Assembly: GCA_963662155.1 (NCBI GenBank)
Contig: OY759267.1
Span: forward strand, 33,832,976-33,896,975
DNA from: Lamellibrachia columna
Lineage: Eukaryota; Annelida; Polychaeta; Sabellida; Siboglinidae
Direction of reading: 5' to 3'
DNA length: 64,000 nt
This document shows positions 1-12,580 of this stretch, piece after piece. The number at the start of each line of letters is the position of its first letter. Within the stretch, counting starts at the first letter, position 1. A model generated the notes under the pieces. The model was given only the letters and a program-made list of their open reading frames with translations. It was not told where the DNA came from and made no database searches. Position numbers and translations under genes: made by a program.

Positions 1-369
1 GTCTGGGTGGTTCACATTAATAGGGTCATCTCGTGGGTGGATAAATGGTTATTTAGGGTCTCGTGTTAAAAACATATGAGTAGGTCTTAGTAGTGTATTT
101 ATTTACCTAGTTGGTACACTAGGCCACCATCTCAGTTGAAATAGGGCTTTGTTTTACACTCTATATGGTTACCTTGCAATCTATTCTATAATTTGTTATT
201 TCGTATATATTGTAAATATTGAATCGGATGCAATCAAGCCAGTTTCTGATTACTTCTGTTGTAACAGTTGCATTGAAACTGATGATCGGCTAAACTTTAG
301 CCCACATTGAAATCACACGTACATTTACAGCAGAACACTGAATTCACACCAACTGATGTGTACCTTTGT
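1..369. other. No recognised feature
   Basis: AT-rich sequence without a convincing reading frame, splice structure or repeat that recurs elsewhere in the window. Confidence 0.5.
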
Positions 370-2580
370 TTTTTTTTATAAAAGTGCTGAGAAAATTGTT
401 GTAACCGGAATGATTACGTGTCCTCGATAGAACAACATGCATGTGTCGTTACAATTACGATACCAGAATAATTGCGACATAGAAACTGCGCTTCTAAGTG
501 AGGATTTCTACGTCATTGATGGCGTTGACATGTGTGAATGAGTGGAGCTGCTGAAGATTATCTGATGCAAACAGGACAACAATGCCTGTCGTGGTTCGTT
601 GCCAACTCTTCCAGCACAGACAAAAGACCACGTTGCTTAATTGCTGTTTACGAGCCAGCATGCGGGCAGTTCTTGCATTTAGCATGTGTTACATAACAAT
701 CGATGCGAAGTGGTCTGTTTCAACACACATGGTTTGTCCATAGCACACACTACGTGCTTCACGTGGACTTCTCTGTAACAGCTGATTTCAGCTAAATCGG
801 TTGAAGTGCGTTGCGTTGACAGCCAGTCAGACGAAATAGGTGAAAAAGAGGTGATACGAAACAGCTACTACGAAAACAAACGGTGCATCATAAACAGCGA
901 CTTTATGGCCTAACAGAATGCGGAATACCACCGAAGAAGTGTCACTGATTTGAACACAATTTCGGCCTCGATTCTCTAGGTTTGTGAATAAACGTTATTT
1001 GGCTTTGTAGATCAATAATATATATTCTGTGGAATACACATATTTGATATAGTATTAATGTTGATACATATGCCGTTTCTGCTCGGATTCTACAAACAAT
1101 TGGCCATTCATATGGAGTTATGATTAATGTATTGGGACACGTTAATTACTAATGACAACTATATTTCTCTTCTTCTGATGCAACTCATGATTATGTATTA
1201 ACCGCTTCCAAAATGTGACTAGATTGTGGCCGCACTGGAGAGTTCTAGTGATGTAGCCCTAGTACGAGTCTATATTAGGTAGAATGTCGGATTTGCGTAC
1301 TTTAGCAGGTTCATGTAGGCCCTATGTTGAATGGATGTAATAATTTGTTCTTCAATTGGATGGAGACGACACACTTTCTAAGCATTTGACTGATTGTTGG
1401 CTAACGTAACTGTTGTGCGCATTTGTTGCACAAAGTAACGGCGATGGGAATGATTATATTCATAGATATTAAACAGATAATACCATTTAATACAACTGTT
1501 CGATGATACCGTAGACAAAATAATAAACTTTTTCCACGTGTAGTGTGTTGCATTCCCAAGGTGCTGTGCTGGCTACGACGGGGACTGTTGTTTTTTACAC
1601 TTTCTAAGAATTTTGACTGACTATTGGCTAACGTAACTGTTACGCGCATTTGTTTCACAAAGTAACGGCGATGTGAATGAATAGATTCATAGATAATAAA
1701 CAGATACTGCCATTTAATACAACTGTTCGATGATACTGTTGGCAAAATAATAAACGTTTTCCACTTGTCTTATGTTGCATTCCCAAGGTACAGGTTATTG
1801 ATGACAGTTAACGGGCCGACGTTGTTGTAGGCGCCATCTTAGAGTGAGCACTTCCGGCGCATGCGCATAATTTCCACCACTGAATCTGCATAATTAAATA
1901 TCAATAACATAGACTAGTAATATTACTGATGCATGTTATACATTTTGCTGTATTACAACTCGAACTAAGTCATATAAGAAACATTCTAATGAATAAATTG
2001 TTTATTTAAATGTTGTTATAACAGAAAAACGTAAAGTGAACATGTTTCAAGAGTTCACACCACAAATTCGGCCGGATGGGTTTACCAACTATATAAACGG
2101 GTAGACGTGTTGTCATAAGAGGTTGCTAGCTCCACACATAGGGGTTGTCAGTAGTTTGGGTGGAGGACTACATCATGGTCTGGGGGCCGACAAACCTCTC
2201 CCCTGAGAGCTGCTCGATACGCAACTATAAGAGATTCGGTGACTGTGGATTGGTCTCTCCACCGACCGATAGGAGGTGCAACCAAATAGCTGATAATGGC
2301 TAAGTGTCACTCACGTCATTGGTCTCTTATTTTTTAAACAAAAGAATATCGATCGTTATATATTCAGATTCGGTTTATTATTCTCGATTCGCATTAGTTG
2401 ATCAATCGGCATCAGTTTTATTGTCATCGTACCAAATGTCTGCCAATCCTTAATCAATTACATGTAAATTATTACGTTGATTTCCTTCCTTGCATTTTAG
2501 TAACTCGATGCTTTCATTATATCACTCTACGTCACTTCCAAAACAAAAAGGCTATATAATGTTAGTGTTTTATGGCACTC
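370..2580. repeat. Left arm of long inverted repeat (partner 52930-54930)
   Basis: Reading this block in reverse complement reproduces 52930-54930 in the same order. Shared landmarks are the 'GGCTATATAATGTTAGTG' region near 2550 and 52960, the 'GGGGGCCGACAAACCTCTC' region near 2185 and 53330, and the 'TGCGGGCAGTTCTTGCAT' region near 661 and 54560. The copies differ by scattered substitutions and indels. This arm has an extra internal tandem duplication (1371-1790) that the partner lacks. It looks like an interspersed element of about 2 kb present in both orientations; no terminal repeats were identified. Confidence 0.8.
1371..1790. repeat. Tandem duplication of a ~225-bp unit
   Basis: Two diverged head-to-tail copies, each running from 'ACACTTTCTAAG' through 'GTTGGCTAACGTAACTGTT' or its 'ATTGGCTAACG' variant to 'TTGCATTCCCAAGG'. 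The inverted partner at about 53740-53930 has only one copy, so the duplication arose in this arm. Confidence 0.75.
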
Positions 2581-2589
2581 CATAGAGCA

Positions 2590-2640
2590 CTATGTGATGA
2601 TGGCGCTATGTAGATATCATATTTTATTATTATTATTATT
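2590..2640 (+). mobile_element. LINE 3' tail with (ATT)n
   Basis: The motif 'GATGGCGCTATGTAGATATC' followed by an ATT microsatellite resembles the 3' end of CR1/L2-group LINEs ('GGCGCTATATAAA' plus a short simple repeat). A second instance is at 13165-13206. Only the tail is recognisable here. Confidence 0.4.
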
Positions 2641-2689
2641 TTGGTGGTGACGTTCTCGAAACACCAGTGCCAGCAGCATATTAATATTT

Positions 2690-2870
2690 TACGAAAACTC
2701 CCAATTTGTTGGAGGTATGTGATTTTGACGAAACTTAACTTGTTCACACATTGGCAGCACAGTAGCAGTGAATGTCATGAAGTTGTAGGATTTTTGATGG
2801 TCAAGTTTTCTACTAATCATGCAAAACGTTAACGTGACCACCAAGGGAAAATCTGCAGTTGTTCTGTTAC
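2690..2870 (+). mobile_element. Fragment of transposon 5' block P
   Basis: Diverged copy of the sequence that precedes the His-Me endonuclease ORF at 46380-46540 and recurs at 6660-6790. Shared stretches are 'GGAGGTATGTGATTTTGA', 'TTTTTGATGGTCA' and 'AAACGTTAACGTGACCACC'. It contains a good splice donor sequence (GGAG|GTATGTG), suggesting that block P is a leader exon plus intron of the transposon. Confidence 0.6.
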
Positions 2871-3379
2871 TACAATTTAATAATAGGACAAAACTGCTGG
2901 CCTCGACAATTTGAGAATGTGCCATGTTTTTAATTAATCCGCCGCCAAATCATGTGTGACATAGTTTTAGTTGAGGTACTTAGTCGTTTAACTATGCGTT
3001 GTGAGGCTGATGTGTTGTGTTTCGTGCTTCTAACAGGGCACTGGCGGTAAAGATGGCCCTCCTGGCGGACAATTCAGAAGAACGGCAATTTATCCGGTAG
3101 GTGGACGCGCGAGGTTAGGCGAAGACGCGTAAAGAAAGTTATTGCTCAATTTTGTTATTGTTACTGCGAAATTCGTATTTTTAGTTGTTTCGACATATGG
3201 ACTGTTAGAAAACGAATATGGAGTTCCTACGGAAGTGCAGTATGCGCTTATTATTCTGCTCAAATTCGATATCGCCATATTATCGCCCCCATTTTCATAC
3301 TGGAGGTGATTTTGCACCAGAAATAACGCAAATGGTCGCATGAACACCTTACCCTGAATCATTGGCACTGCCATCAAGA

Positions 3380-3475
3380 CTAGCGATGTCCGACAACTCT
3401 AAAGGGGTAAGACCACTATAGACCTTACAGTTTATTGTTCCAAACGAAAATATAGTGTATTAAATTGGCCACTCT
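3380..3475 (+). mobile_element. Fragment of block P (upstream half)
   Basis: 'GATGTCCGACAACTCT' to 'ATATAGTGTATTAAATTG' matches 6350-6430 almost base for base and 59300-59370 more distantly. It is an orphan piece of the same transposon family. Confidence 0.65.
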
Positions 3476-5160
3476 TCCTCCTTTAGTAGGTATGTGACAA
3501 AAAAATTCAACCTACATGGATAGACATCAATTGAGTATCATTGTACAGAGCCTGAAAAAAACTTTAAAATGCCTTTGAGATATTTGTTCTAGGTTGAATA
3601 TTAGACAAGTTATGACATTTTAAAGATTAGGTGCACCACCCGTTTTTCGGCCTTGTTTTACTAGAAAAACAAAAGAAAAGTTGTGACCTTTTGGGCCAAT
3701 TATGGTTCACTTTGAGAATACAAAGTGTCATAACTTTTTTAATACTGAAGAGATTCTAATGAAACTTTAGGGGAGATAGCCCCTTTAAAACACAAACTGT
3801 TGATGCAGTCTTCACTTAATTCATGATTTAACTAAATCATCAATTAATGATCTTAATTACTTTGATTGATAAACAATACACATTAATTGATAAATTAAAA
3901 TATCAGAATGCAACATTTCCCCCCAATTTTTATTATAATATTTTTTTCATTGCATCTATACCAAGAAATAACAAATGTGATCATAGTACACTGTTTCTTT
4001 AGCTTTTTTCTATCATAACTTGATATTATTATTAATTAATAATTAGCTAAATTAGTGAATATCAACCGTTTCAGGACAGACCTGAATTCAATAAACCTCT
4101 GACGTAAAAATCATGCAAAGTAAAGACATGTAAGGTTCTGCATATCAAGATATTATAATTAGTTCACCCTTAATTAACTGTCTGCCGTAATCGACTGACT
4201 CACAGGCCCATACGTTTTTTTATAGTTTTGATTGATTTTTTAGGGGTCTTTCATGTATTTTTTCAAAACTTCACTCAATAACTACCCAGCCTAAAAAATT
4301 TGGGTAGGCTTACTATTAATATCATGAATAAAGTAGAAACAAACGTTTAGAAAGTTCAAGTAAATGTATGAAGTAATGATAATTTTTTTTTAGCAGAATC
4401 AACAACCCACAAAATTAACTTAAATTCATAAAATAGAAGGTGCTAAATAATACAATACACCAAAAAGAATTATTTTAGTATGATCATGGTGGGCCACGGT
4501 CATTAAAACGATGACAAACAGGGGATTGTCGCTATGAAATTCAACCCGATCAACCATTTGTCGGTTTGACATGAAATTTTGCTAACTCTAGAAAACAATG
4601 TGCTAATAGTTTAATTTGCCTCAGATTTGGCACACACATAGACAAGTATATGGAAATACAAATTATAAAGGTTTGAAAGAAAAATTTAGTTACCTTCAGG
4701 TAAATGGTCGATGACTTTGACAGTCAAAAACTTTGACGTAAATATTTTTTGACTTCTACAAATCGGATTGGAAAATTTCGAAAACGACGCGTCAGCGGAA
4801 CATGTTAACTACATCATCACAATGAGTGTTCTCCGGGAGCTCCTAAAATACGCCAGCCAAACGCGCAGCAAAAACACGGTCACCGGGCGAACGAACGAGC
4901 ACGGAGATCAACGTCGCGGCCAAAGCGATTAGCGCGTATGTAGGCCGATTGTCACGTACCTACCTTTAGTCTTTACTAATCGGAGCTTTGCTTGTCTAAA
5001 ATTTTCACAGTAGAGATTCCCCCGCTCCATAATTCAGCCTGTCAGTGGCTGCACAATTTATTCTGTATGTATAGAGCCACAATATCCTGGCAGCGACTTT
5101 GTTGTTCTACTACGACCCCTATTGTTTGTGATGCATTTTGCCCAGTATGATAAGACCCAG
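3476..5160. other. No recognised gene
   Basis: Very AT-rich (many runs of A and T) with no convincing frame or spliced exon. The last 300 bases are GC-richer and directly adjoin the truncated end of the MULE fragment, so part may be transposon-derived. Confidence 0.4.
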
Positions 5161-5170
5161 TGATTCTCGC

Positions 5171-5809
5171 TTAGCTATATCTGCTGTCCATGGATATGGT
5201 TACTGGAGCATCTTCAGGTAATCCTCGTAGCGTATTAATTGTCTTCATGTGGTCACGCCTTTTCGCCAAGTCTGCCAAAGTCATAGTTGCTGTCGCATTG
5301 TCAACTTTGTTTGCAGTCCGTTGCATGCTACTTCGGTACGGTGGTGGTACATCTAAGCTAGCAATTATCACACATGCACTGTAAATCTAGGAACAGCACA
5401 CAATTAACTGTCAATAAGGGACGCATGCTCTGCAATGCACTCGTTATACATCTGTGTTGTTTTGTCTCTATGCATAATACGCATTTCTAATTGTGAGTCA
5501 TCTTTCTTCAGGTATGTCGTTGTCAAGTCATCAGCAACACGTTTCTTCGGTCTCATGAGTTTGGCGCCATCCGATTTGCTCTCAGCATCTGGGATTTCGA
5601 TGAGTCCACCTGGTGTAACTTTGGCGACTCTTGTGAATTCGGCTTGCGTGAGTCTTGGCATCCACATGCTTGGTGTGGAATTGTCTGCTACGTCTTTCTT
5701 GGACGTGTGCACAGTGTGCCCTTTCTGAAAGCCACATCTCCTCACATTTTTGGCTATTCGGAACTTCACTTTTCTTCTCCATGCTGATATCTGTATCAGA
5801 GTCAAACAC
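5171..5809 (-). pseudogene. Mutator-like (MULE) transposase fragment, diverged subfamily
   Basis: Minus-strand frames at 5404-5805 and 5171-5371 align in order with the larger transposase at 47272-49606. 'MWMPRLTQAEFTRV' corresponds to 'VWLPRLSQDDFDRV'. 'MYNECIAEHAS' corresponds to 'MWNDCFKEHAS'. 'LRGLPEDAPVTISMDSRYS' corresponds to 'LRGLPANAPINISMDVRYN'. The piece between the two frames (about 5372-5404) has lost the cysteine-containing segment (SCTACHYKS in the other copy). The sequence breaks off at 5171 just after the first catalytic Asp, and the extreme N-terminus is frameshifted. Amino-acid identity to the other copy is only moderate, so this is a separate subfamily, not a recent duplicate. 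It is non-functional. Confidence 0.8.
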
Positions 5810-6344
5810 TTTTACTATGTTTTGAATGTTTAAATGTTTTTCTTCGATTTGGTATAACTTTCGTGCCGGTTTGTGAGATGTCGGAAATTAATTAGGGCAC
5901 GGACCACAGTCAGAATCCATCCACCATTACATACATAAAGAATCCCAAGGAAAAAATTAATTGTGCAGATAGGGTTTATTTGTGAGAGCAGAAATTGTGT
6001 GGATGAGGGAGTGGAAGTGATGTTCTTGTGCACAGTAGCATATAAGCTTTGAAATGATGCCATTTGTCAGTAGGTATGCCAGTTGCGTAAGGACACAGTG
6101 GCTGTTAGGCAGGATGTACTCATATTTGGGAAACCGGAGAATTTCATGGCAGAAATGCAGGGGCCTCATGCTTTGAAGCAATTTATGCGAAAAGTAGGTA
6201 TGTCATTTTCACGAATTTCACACACCAGGTGTTTTAGTGGGTCTGTAATTTTCTGTGAATTTCAAAAAAAATTGTAGGATAAATTTTCAATGTAGACGCA
6301 AGAACGTTATAATGGTCGTCTATGGGAAAAGTGACCGTGGTCCG

Positions 6345-6800
6345 TGCCAATGTCCGACAACTCTGAAGGGGTAAGACCACTATAGACCTTCCAGTTTATT
6401 GTTTCACACGAAAATATAGTGTATTAAATTGTGATATTTGAATTTAAATAATCTGTATGATGTGACATTAGTGCAATTGAACAGGCATGTTCACAAGTTT
6501 GTTTGTAGAAGCTATTGGCTTTGAAAAGGTGCATTTTTTAGAGTGTAACAGGCGGAGGGATTCATTTGAATTTTTCTTCTGTGCACCACGTGGGCGCATG
6601 AATGCATGGCTATGTTTGTTAAAATTGATGGGCATCGCACGTCGGGGCGTTTTAATAGAGCTGGAGGTATGCGGTTTTGACAAAACTTGGTCAGCATTTC
6701 AATGAGATGATGGCAGTTGCTGTAAAAAATAAGAATTTTTGATGGTTATGTTTTCTTATCAAACAAAACCTTAAGTTTCAGGCACGACTTTTCACACTTA
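6345..6800 (+). mobile_element. Block P: 5' region of the endonuclease/MULE transposon
   Basis: The longest copy of block P. 'GTCCGACAACTCTGAAGG' to 'GTGGGCGCATGAATGCATGG' matches 59300-59545 and 60640-60865. The following part to 'AAAACCTTAAG' matches 46326-46520, directly upstream of the His-Me ORF. A frame at 6487-6705 ends next to a possible donor (GCTGGAG|GTATGCG), but no protein family is recognised. It is probably a leader or promoter segment of the mobile element. Confidence 0.65.
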
Positions 6801-7700
6801 TACTGCATACACACAATACCTGTGGTGGGAAAAGCGCGTGTCACCTTCTCGTGGTTCCTACTGTGGATCACGACAGCAAACTTTGCTGTCGTGTGAACTA
6901 AGAACAGCGCACACTGGTACTATCTTGTAAACTGTGGATATTGTGTTTGTTTGTTTTATACTGAATGGCTTGGTGCTTGGTGAAGTCATATCGGTTGCTG
7001 ACTCGAGACAGTAGGTGCACGGTTTTGTGTCCAAAGGGAAATGTGGTTGATACCAACTAAATATTCGACAGCCACATAATTCACACAGCTTGACGTCTAA
7101 AATGATGGTAATATCGAGCCTGATTGTTATGAAAGAAACACATATTTGGCTCGGTTGCATTATTGACAGTTGCAGTCCGACCCATGTTTGCTGCTGTGAC
7201 CGACTGTGCAGCAGGAACATCGTCATGTGTTCGGGATGGTCTACAACAACCTCCTTTGCTGTCTCTGGTATTTCAAGAGGTAACTCCGACAGCCTAAACG
7301 ACGTTGGTTAGTGCAATAAGGTAATGAACATAACAATTTACATGCTTCCTGATATGCTGTCATTGATATCTCACTTTTTCCACCATAAGAATGTAGAATA
7401 TTATATTACATAACATAATAGCTATCACACGATCATGGGACCACTATCTGAATAAATGAATTAACATGGACAGCACATGTTCTCGCAATTTTAATTCCAC
7501 ATATCCAAATTTGCTTCTTTCATAATTGTATACCTTGTGCAGATGTATATTGGGATATTAGAGCCGTTTTTGCAAATACCTGTCTTAAGAATTTACTTTG
7601 TTGTGTTTGACGTGTTATGTCATAAACTGTTGAAGAATAACAGCAGATTATATATATACATATACGAACACATTGATCAACATAGTGGGTGTGTATAATA
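6801..7700. other. No recognised gene
   Basis: Minus-strand reading frames at about 6860-7290 have several stops in every frame and match no family I recognise. No repeat structure is visible. Confidence 0.35.
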
Positions 7701-7710
7701 GTGATACATG

Positions 7711-7791
7711 CATGCATGCATGCATGCTAACATACATACATACATACATACATACATACATACATACATACATACATACATACATACAAAT
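7711..7791. repeat. (CATG)n-(CATA)n microsatellite
   Basis: A short CATG run passes into about 15 uninterrupted CATA units. It is translated as a Tyr-Ile-His-Thr run in one frame, which is not a gene. Confidence 0.95.
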
Positions 7792-7947
7792 ACTTTATCA
7801 TTTCCAAAATGAGCAAATGTTGGGTTTCAATTCAACCAACTCATATGACAACAGGTCACAATACTATAATTATTAGCAATTACGTCCACAAGATTTCTGT
7901 ACTCTTGTCACTACAATGGTCTTTGTGCTCGGACAGGAGGTATTCTT

Positions 7948-8013
7948 TTATCCTTTTTTGTTGTCCGCAGTAGAAGATGTTGCTCTTGACTGACGCTGGC
8001 AACGTAGATCAAC
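7948..8013 (-). CDS. Possible terminal exon (unassigned gene)
   Basis: The minus strand shows a good acceptor (TAATATTCAG|GTTGATC) followed by 21 codons ending in TAA, a basic and polar tail ending 'STADNKKG'. It lies downstream of the MED4 exon on the same strand and could be a last exon of that or another gene, but it does not resemble the known acidic and serine-rich MED4 tail. Weak call. Confidence 0.2.
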   Translation of the reverse strand, partial: VDLRCQRQSRATSSTADNKKG

Positions 8014-8344
8014 CTGAATATTACATAATACAAATGTTTACTTCAGACTAGTTACAACATAACACATCTTTACATTGGGTCTCATACTAGCATCCTCAGG
8101 TAACAAGGGCTTTAAAGCTCTATGCAACTGTGAACAAAATCACATGTAAGGAACACATTTCCCATATTAAAATGCACATTTATGTAGGCACTGCAAGTTG
8201 CCAACTGATGGCTATATATGGTATAGTATAATCCCATACAACTTGACACAACACATGCTACACATCTGTATTTAAACTGAACCATGGACTAGTTTCTGAG
8301 AATCAAATAAATCTATTAACACATGTTGCAATATTATAGTTATG

Positions 8345-8605
8345 CAAATTCAGTGGGGTGGTTACTGCCTTAGATGGGGTGGTTATTGCCTTAGATGGGT
8401 TGGTTACTGTCTTAGATGGGGTAGTCACTGCCTAAGATGAGGTAGTCATTGCCTTAGGTGGGGTGGTGACTGCCTTAGGTGGGGTGGTGACTGCCTTAGA
8501 TGGGGTGGTCACTGCCTTAGATGGGGTGGTCACTGCCTTAGATGGGGTGGTCACTGCCTTAGGTGGTGGTGGTCACTGCCTTAGGTGGTGGTGGTCACTG
8601 CCTTA
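8345..8605. repeat. 21-bp minisatellite
   Basis: About 12 tandem units of roughly 'GGTCACTGCCTTAGATGGGGT', with a few 3-bp expansions (GGTGGTGGT) at the right end. Confidence 0.9.
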
Positions 8606-9324
8606 TTGACCATGTACTAAATCAGAGAGGTGGTCACTAAATGATGTACCTTGTACTAAGGTTGGTGGACTGCCACTAACTTACCGACTTGGGCTGGACT
8701 CAATTACAATTGTCAAATACAAAGCATTACACACAAGTTATATTACAATTGCAAAACTTAAAAAAATTCACTAGAATGCTTCTTACTTATTTAATATATT
8801 CGCTCGAGGTAGAGCATAGGGCCAGAATGCTTCAAAAAGGGTTAATTGCAATAGTTCTTTGGTTGAGTATAACTATACTCCTTTATAAAAATACTTGCTC
8901 ATCTTAGTCAGTGTTTTGGCTGAATTCATCCATTCTTGCTGCCAGGAATGGTTTCAATTACAATGATCAATTTAAAATAAAAACATTAAAATTATGCAAT
9001 TTCAATAGCTGGTACATGTGTACTTGGAAAGGCATGATTTTGATTGCTAGAAGACAGGCGTGTATAAAAACATTGATCGTGGGATCAGTTGCCGATGGAA
9101 GTACAACACGTAATTTTATACTTTAAATTAGAGAGTCTGAACAATGACGTATCCATGACAACAACAACAATGATGCATCCATGGCAACAACGAGTATGTA
9201 AATTGTTAAAGAATTACTGTTTCAGGAAAGAATACAGCATATCAACAATAATGCTTACTTATATTAATATAAATCATAATGCTACCACCAGAATGCAAAA
9301 ATCGGCTGATCTGATGTTTTAATA

Positions 9325-9480
9325 AGTTTGAGCATGATTGAGCATGTATTGGTCTAGATACGTGATTGAGCATGTGTTGGCCTAGATACATGATTGAGCA
9401 TGTGTTGGCCTAGATACATGATTGAGCATGTGTTGGCCTAGATACATGATTGAGCATGTGTTGGCCTAGATACGTGACTG
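9325..9480. repeat. 28-bp minisatellite
   Basis: Five head-to-tail units beginning 'GATTGAGCATGTGTTGGCC' and ending 'TAGATACAT', with substitutions mainly in the first and last unit. Confidence 0.9.
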
Positions 9481-9599
9481 TTTCAGTGCACAGCATGTGT
9501 TGTACTTATGTTCACAATCTCATGATTTTGCCTTTTTATTACACTCCAGAAGCGCCAAATGTTATATCGCGTAGCCTCTATTAGAACCATATTACTTAC

Positions 9600-9726
9600 C
9601 TGGTGCCAAGGTTGCTGGGGCAGCCACTGCGTTGCTGGTGCTGATTTTGTGAGCATATTTAACGAGTTCCTCTGAAGACGTCCGCTGTTCATTCAAATGC
9701 TTGATCAACTCCAGTTTCTGTTTAGC
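9600..9726 (-). CDS. MED4: Mediator complex subunit 4 exon
   Basis: The minus strand encodes a peptide starting AKQKLELIKH and containing 'SSEELVKYAHKISTSNAVA' followed by 'APATLAPG'. This matches the conserved core of MED4 (human 'SSEEIIKYAHRISASNAV' then 'APLTWVPG'). The exon runs from TTACCAG|GCTAAACAG to a strong donor CACCAG|GTAAGTAA and is 127 nt, ending in phase 1, which suits the following Gly-Asp-Pro of the family. The frame is also open upstream to 9792 ('AIVIYQAKQK' resembles human 'TAVYQAKEK'), so the exon may begin earlier. MED4 is a middle-module subunit of Mediator, linking transcription factors to RNA polymerase II in the nucleus. Other MED4 exons were not found, so this may be one exon of a long-intron gene or an orphan copy. 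Confidence 0.85.
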
Positions 9727-10094
9727 CTGGTAAATGACAATAGCCCGCAAACAGTATAAACTTTGAAAGAGAGTAAACAACATGTCGGACATGCAATTTT
9801 TGGAATTAAAAAAGGTAAAGGTATGTTCTTATGTAGCCTGGTATCTAGTCCTTGGGACTGGTAAAAACACTTTACTCTGTTCATTCGAGCACGATTTCTC
9901 TGGGAAGCATTCAGCCACTCTGCAATTACTAACAGTTTGCAGGCATTAAGGTCCCTCCTCAATTTGATTATCTAATATCCAAAACAACAAGCTGCACTTT
10001 TGTTGAGATTTGTTACATAGTTTTGTGTGTGAAATCAACGGACAAACTATTAAATTATTTTTCACTGGATACGGTAAAAATTTGTGGAAAAAGT

Positions 10095-10315
10095 TATCTG
10101 GCCCTATATACTATAACATCAAACTAAATACTATGACATCAGGCTATATACTATGACATCAGGCTATTATACTATGGCATCAGGCTATACACTATAGCAT
10201 CAAGCTATATACTATAACATCAGGCTATATACAATAACATCAGGCTATATACTTTATCATCAGGTTATATACTTTAACATCAGGCTATATACTGTTACTT
10301 CAGCCTATATACTAT
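10095..10315. repeat. 20-bp minisatellite
   Basis: About 11 units of 'ACTATGACATCAGGCTATAT' with point variants; it ends directly before the MITE at 10325. Confidence 0.9.
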
Positions 10316-10324
10316 AAGGGAGTT

Positions 10325-11215
10325 TTGTCCAGCCCGGTGGTTTAACCCAGGTTAAACCTGCATTTTACTAGTTTAACCAGGGTTAAACCTGGGTTAAATT
10401 GGGCTTTACTTTTAGAACTGAGGATGATATTAGTGGGGAGACATTCTCAATATTAATACAGGTGGCATGTGGATTAATGATGGTTTAACATTGGTGTCAT
10501 ATTATTGATGCAATAAAAGATGAAAATTGCTCTTTAAATAAATCTGTCAATGTGTCTACCTATCACTGTACGATAATGTGTGTTCTGTTATTGATTGAAA
10601 CAACTTTTCTGCACATTGAATGCATAGAAGCTACACAGATTTCCCTTCAGTTGGTGGTATTTTCCCTAGCCAGAAACCTCAAGTTAATATCCACCTTATG
10701 GAAACAGCTTGTACTAGTTTCCAGTTCAGAACATAATTCTTGTATATGCTTAAACCAGGTCAGGAAGTCCATAATAAAAGGGACTTTTATCAGTTAGCCA
10801 TAACCATAAAATGCCTTTGTTGACCTCACAATGGACAGTGCCATGAATTGCAAGCTGAGTCTTCTGAAAAAGAAGTGTAGTGATTCAAGCCAGGCAACCA
10901 GTATAGTCTGGTGTCAGCTTGCAGAGGGAATATTGAGCCTTGGAGACTGACAGGTGGTAATCCACTCTCTCAGCAAGCAGCACTTGTGTTCACTGCCAAC
11001 AACTGGATTCACCCTCTAACCCCTAAAGTTAAAACAATCATTAGAGCCACCACCAATTCATGGTCAAGTCATTTAGCTCAACTCACCAACTAAGACCAGA
11101 TTTATTCTTTCATACTGTGATAAAATATGCCTGGAAAATAGTTTAACCCGGGTTTAACCCAGTTTAACCCAAAATGGAGGTTTCGACCAACCCAGGTTAA
11201 ACCTAGGTTAAACAC
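10325..11215. mobile_element. Non-autonomous DNA element with GTTTAAC-rich termini
   Basis: Both ends carry clustered palindromic motifs (GGTTTAACCCAGGTTAAACC on the left; GTTTAACCCGGGTTTAAC and CCCAGGTTAAACC on the right). Reverse complementing the right end gives a 'CATTTTGGGTTAAACTGGG' block comparable with the left-end 'CATTTTACTAGTTTAACC'. The interior has no coding frame of known family. The layout suggests a MITE of about 0.9 kb; no clear target-site duplication was found and the exact ends are uncertain. Confidence 0.5.
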
Positions 11216-11299
11216 TTATCAAGGCAGTTTTAAAGACTCAACTTTGTATTATGGCGTATACTGAAAGTACTGCAGCGAAATTTTAGCCTTATTCAACAA

Positions 11300-12580
11300 G
11301 ATTGCCATCCCAAACAGCAAGTTCCAGATGGCAAATGAATAAGGAAGCCATTGGCTTATCGAGAGTCCAACAATTTTATCATCTATGTGTAGCCCGCCCT
11401 TATCAGATATCTGTCAATTCTATTTTTAAACATATATTCACACTACTAGTATTAACACAATCATTTGGCATTTTGTTCCATTCATTTATCACCTCTGTGA
11501 GAAAGAGTACTTTCTCATGTCCAATCTACACTGTTCCTTAACTAATGCTGCTTTGTGTCCTCTGGTTCTACTGCCTTCTTTAAGTTCGAAGAACATATTT
11601 TTTTTATCAACATCCTCATAACCATTCACTATTTTAAACACTTCTATTTGGTCTCCTCTTAGTCGCCTGGTCTCTAGTGCTGTCAAACCACATTGTAATA
11701 AGTGGCTTTCGTAACTAAGGTCTCTCAATTCTGGAATAATTTTAGTTGCTCTCCGTTGTATTCTTTCTAGCTTGTCTATGTCCTTTTTACGATATGGCTT
11801 CCATGCTTGAATACAATATTCCAAATGTGGTCTAACTATTGCTTTGAACAGGAATAAAATTAGCTGTTTCTCCTTATACATGATAGTTCTCCTAATTAGC
11901 CCTAGAACTTGATTTCCTTTCAAAGCAGCAATCCGACATTGCTCTGAAACTTTCATGTCAGCACTAAATGTTACTCCTAAGGCCTTTTCTTGTGTGGTTC
12001 CATGTGTATGCATTTACACTTCCCAAAATTTAATAACATTAGCCATTTTTCTGACCATTTAACTAATTTATCTAGATCATTCTGTAAACTTTGTTTATCT
12101 GTAACATTAGTAACCTTTCTGAATACTTTTGTGTCATCTGCAGATTTAAGTATTTTGCTAGATATGTCATCTTCCAAATCATTTATATATATTAAAAACA
12201 ATATAGGTCCTAATACTGATCCCTGTGGTACCCCTCTCAGAACAGAATCCCAGTTTGAAATCTCACCACCTACTATTACTCTGTCTTTTGTGTGTAAGCC
12301 ACTCTACTATCCAGTTGATTATATCATTGCCTATACCATGGGCTTTTAGTTTAAGTAACAGTCGTTGATGTGGCACTTTATTGAAAGCTTTCTGAAAATC
12401 TAAGTAGATAACATCCACTGGTAACCCGTCATCTACCCACTTTGTAATTTCTTCAAAAAAACATCAGAAATTGGTTAGACATAACTTTGCTTTCAGGAAC
12501 CTGTGTTGAGATGTATTTATTAATTTATGGTGTCTAATTAATGTTTCGAGTCTTAATTTATGTTTAAATTGTTTTAACAA

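Noticed and set aside
6858..7226. 122-codon minus-strand frame with several Cys
   Set aside because: Compared with the MULE Cys segment without a convincing match; alternate frames are equally open in parts.
8345..9480. CRISPR-like regular repeats
   Set aside because: Units are contiguous with no unique spacers, and the context is eukaryotic.
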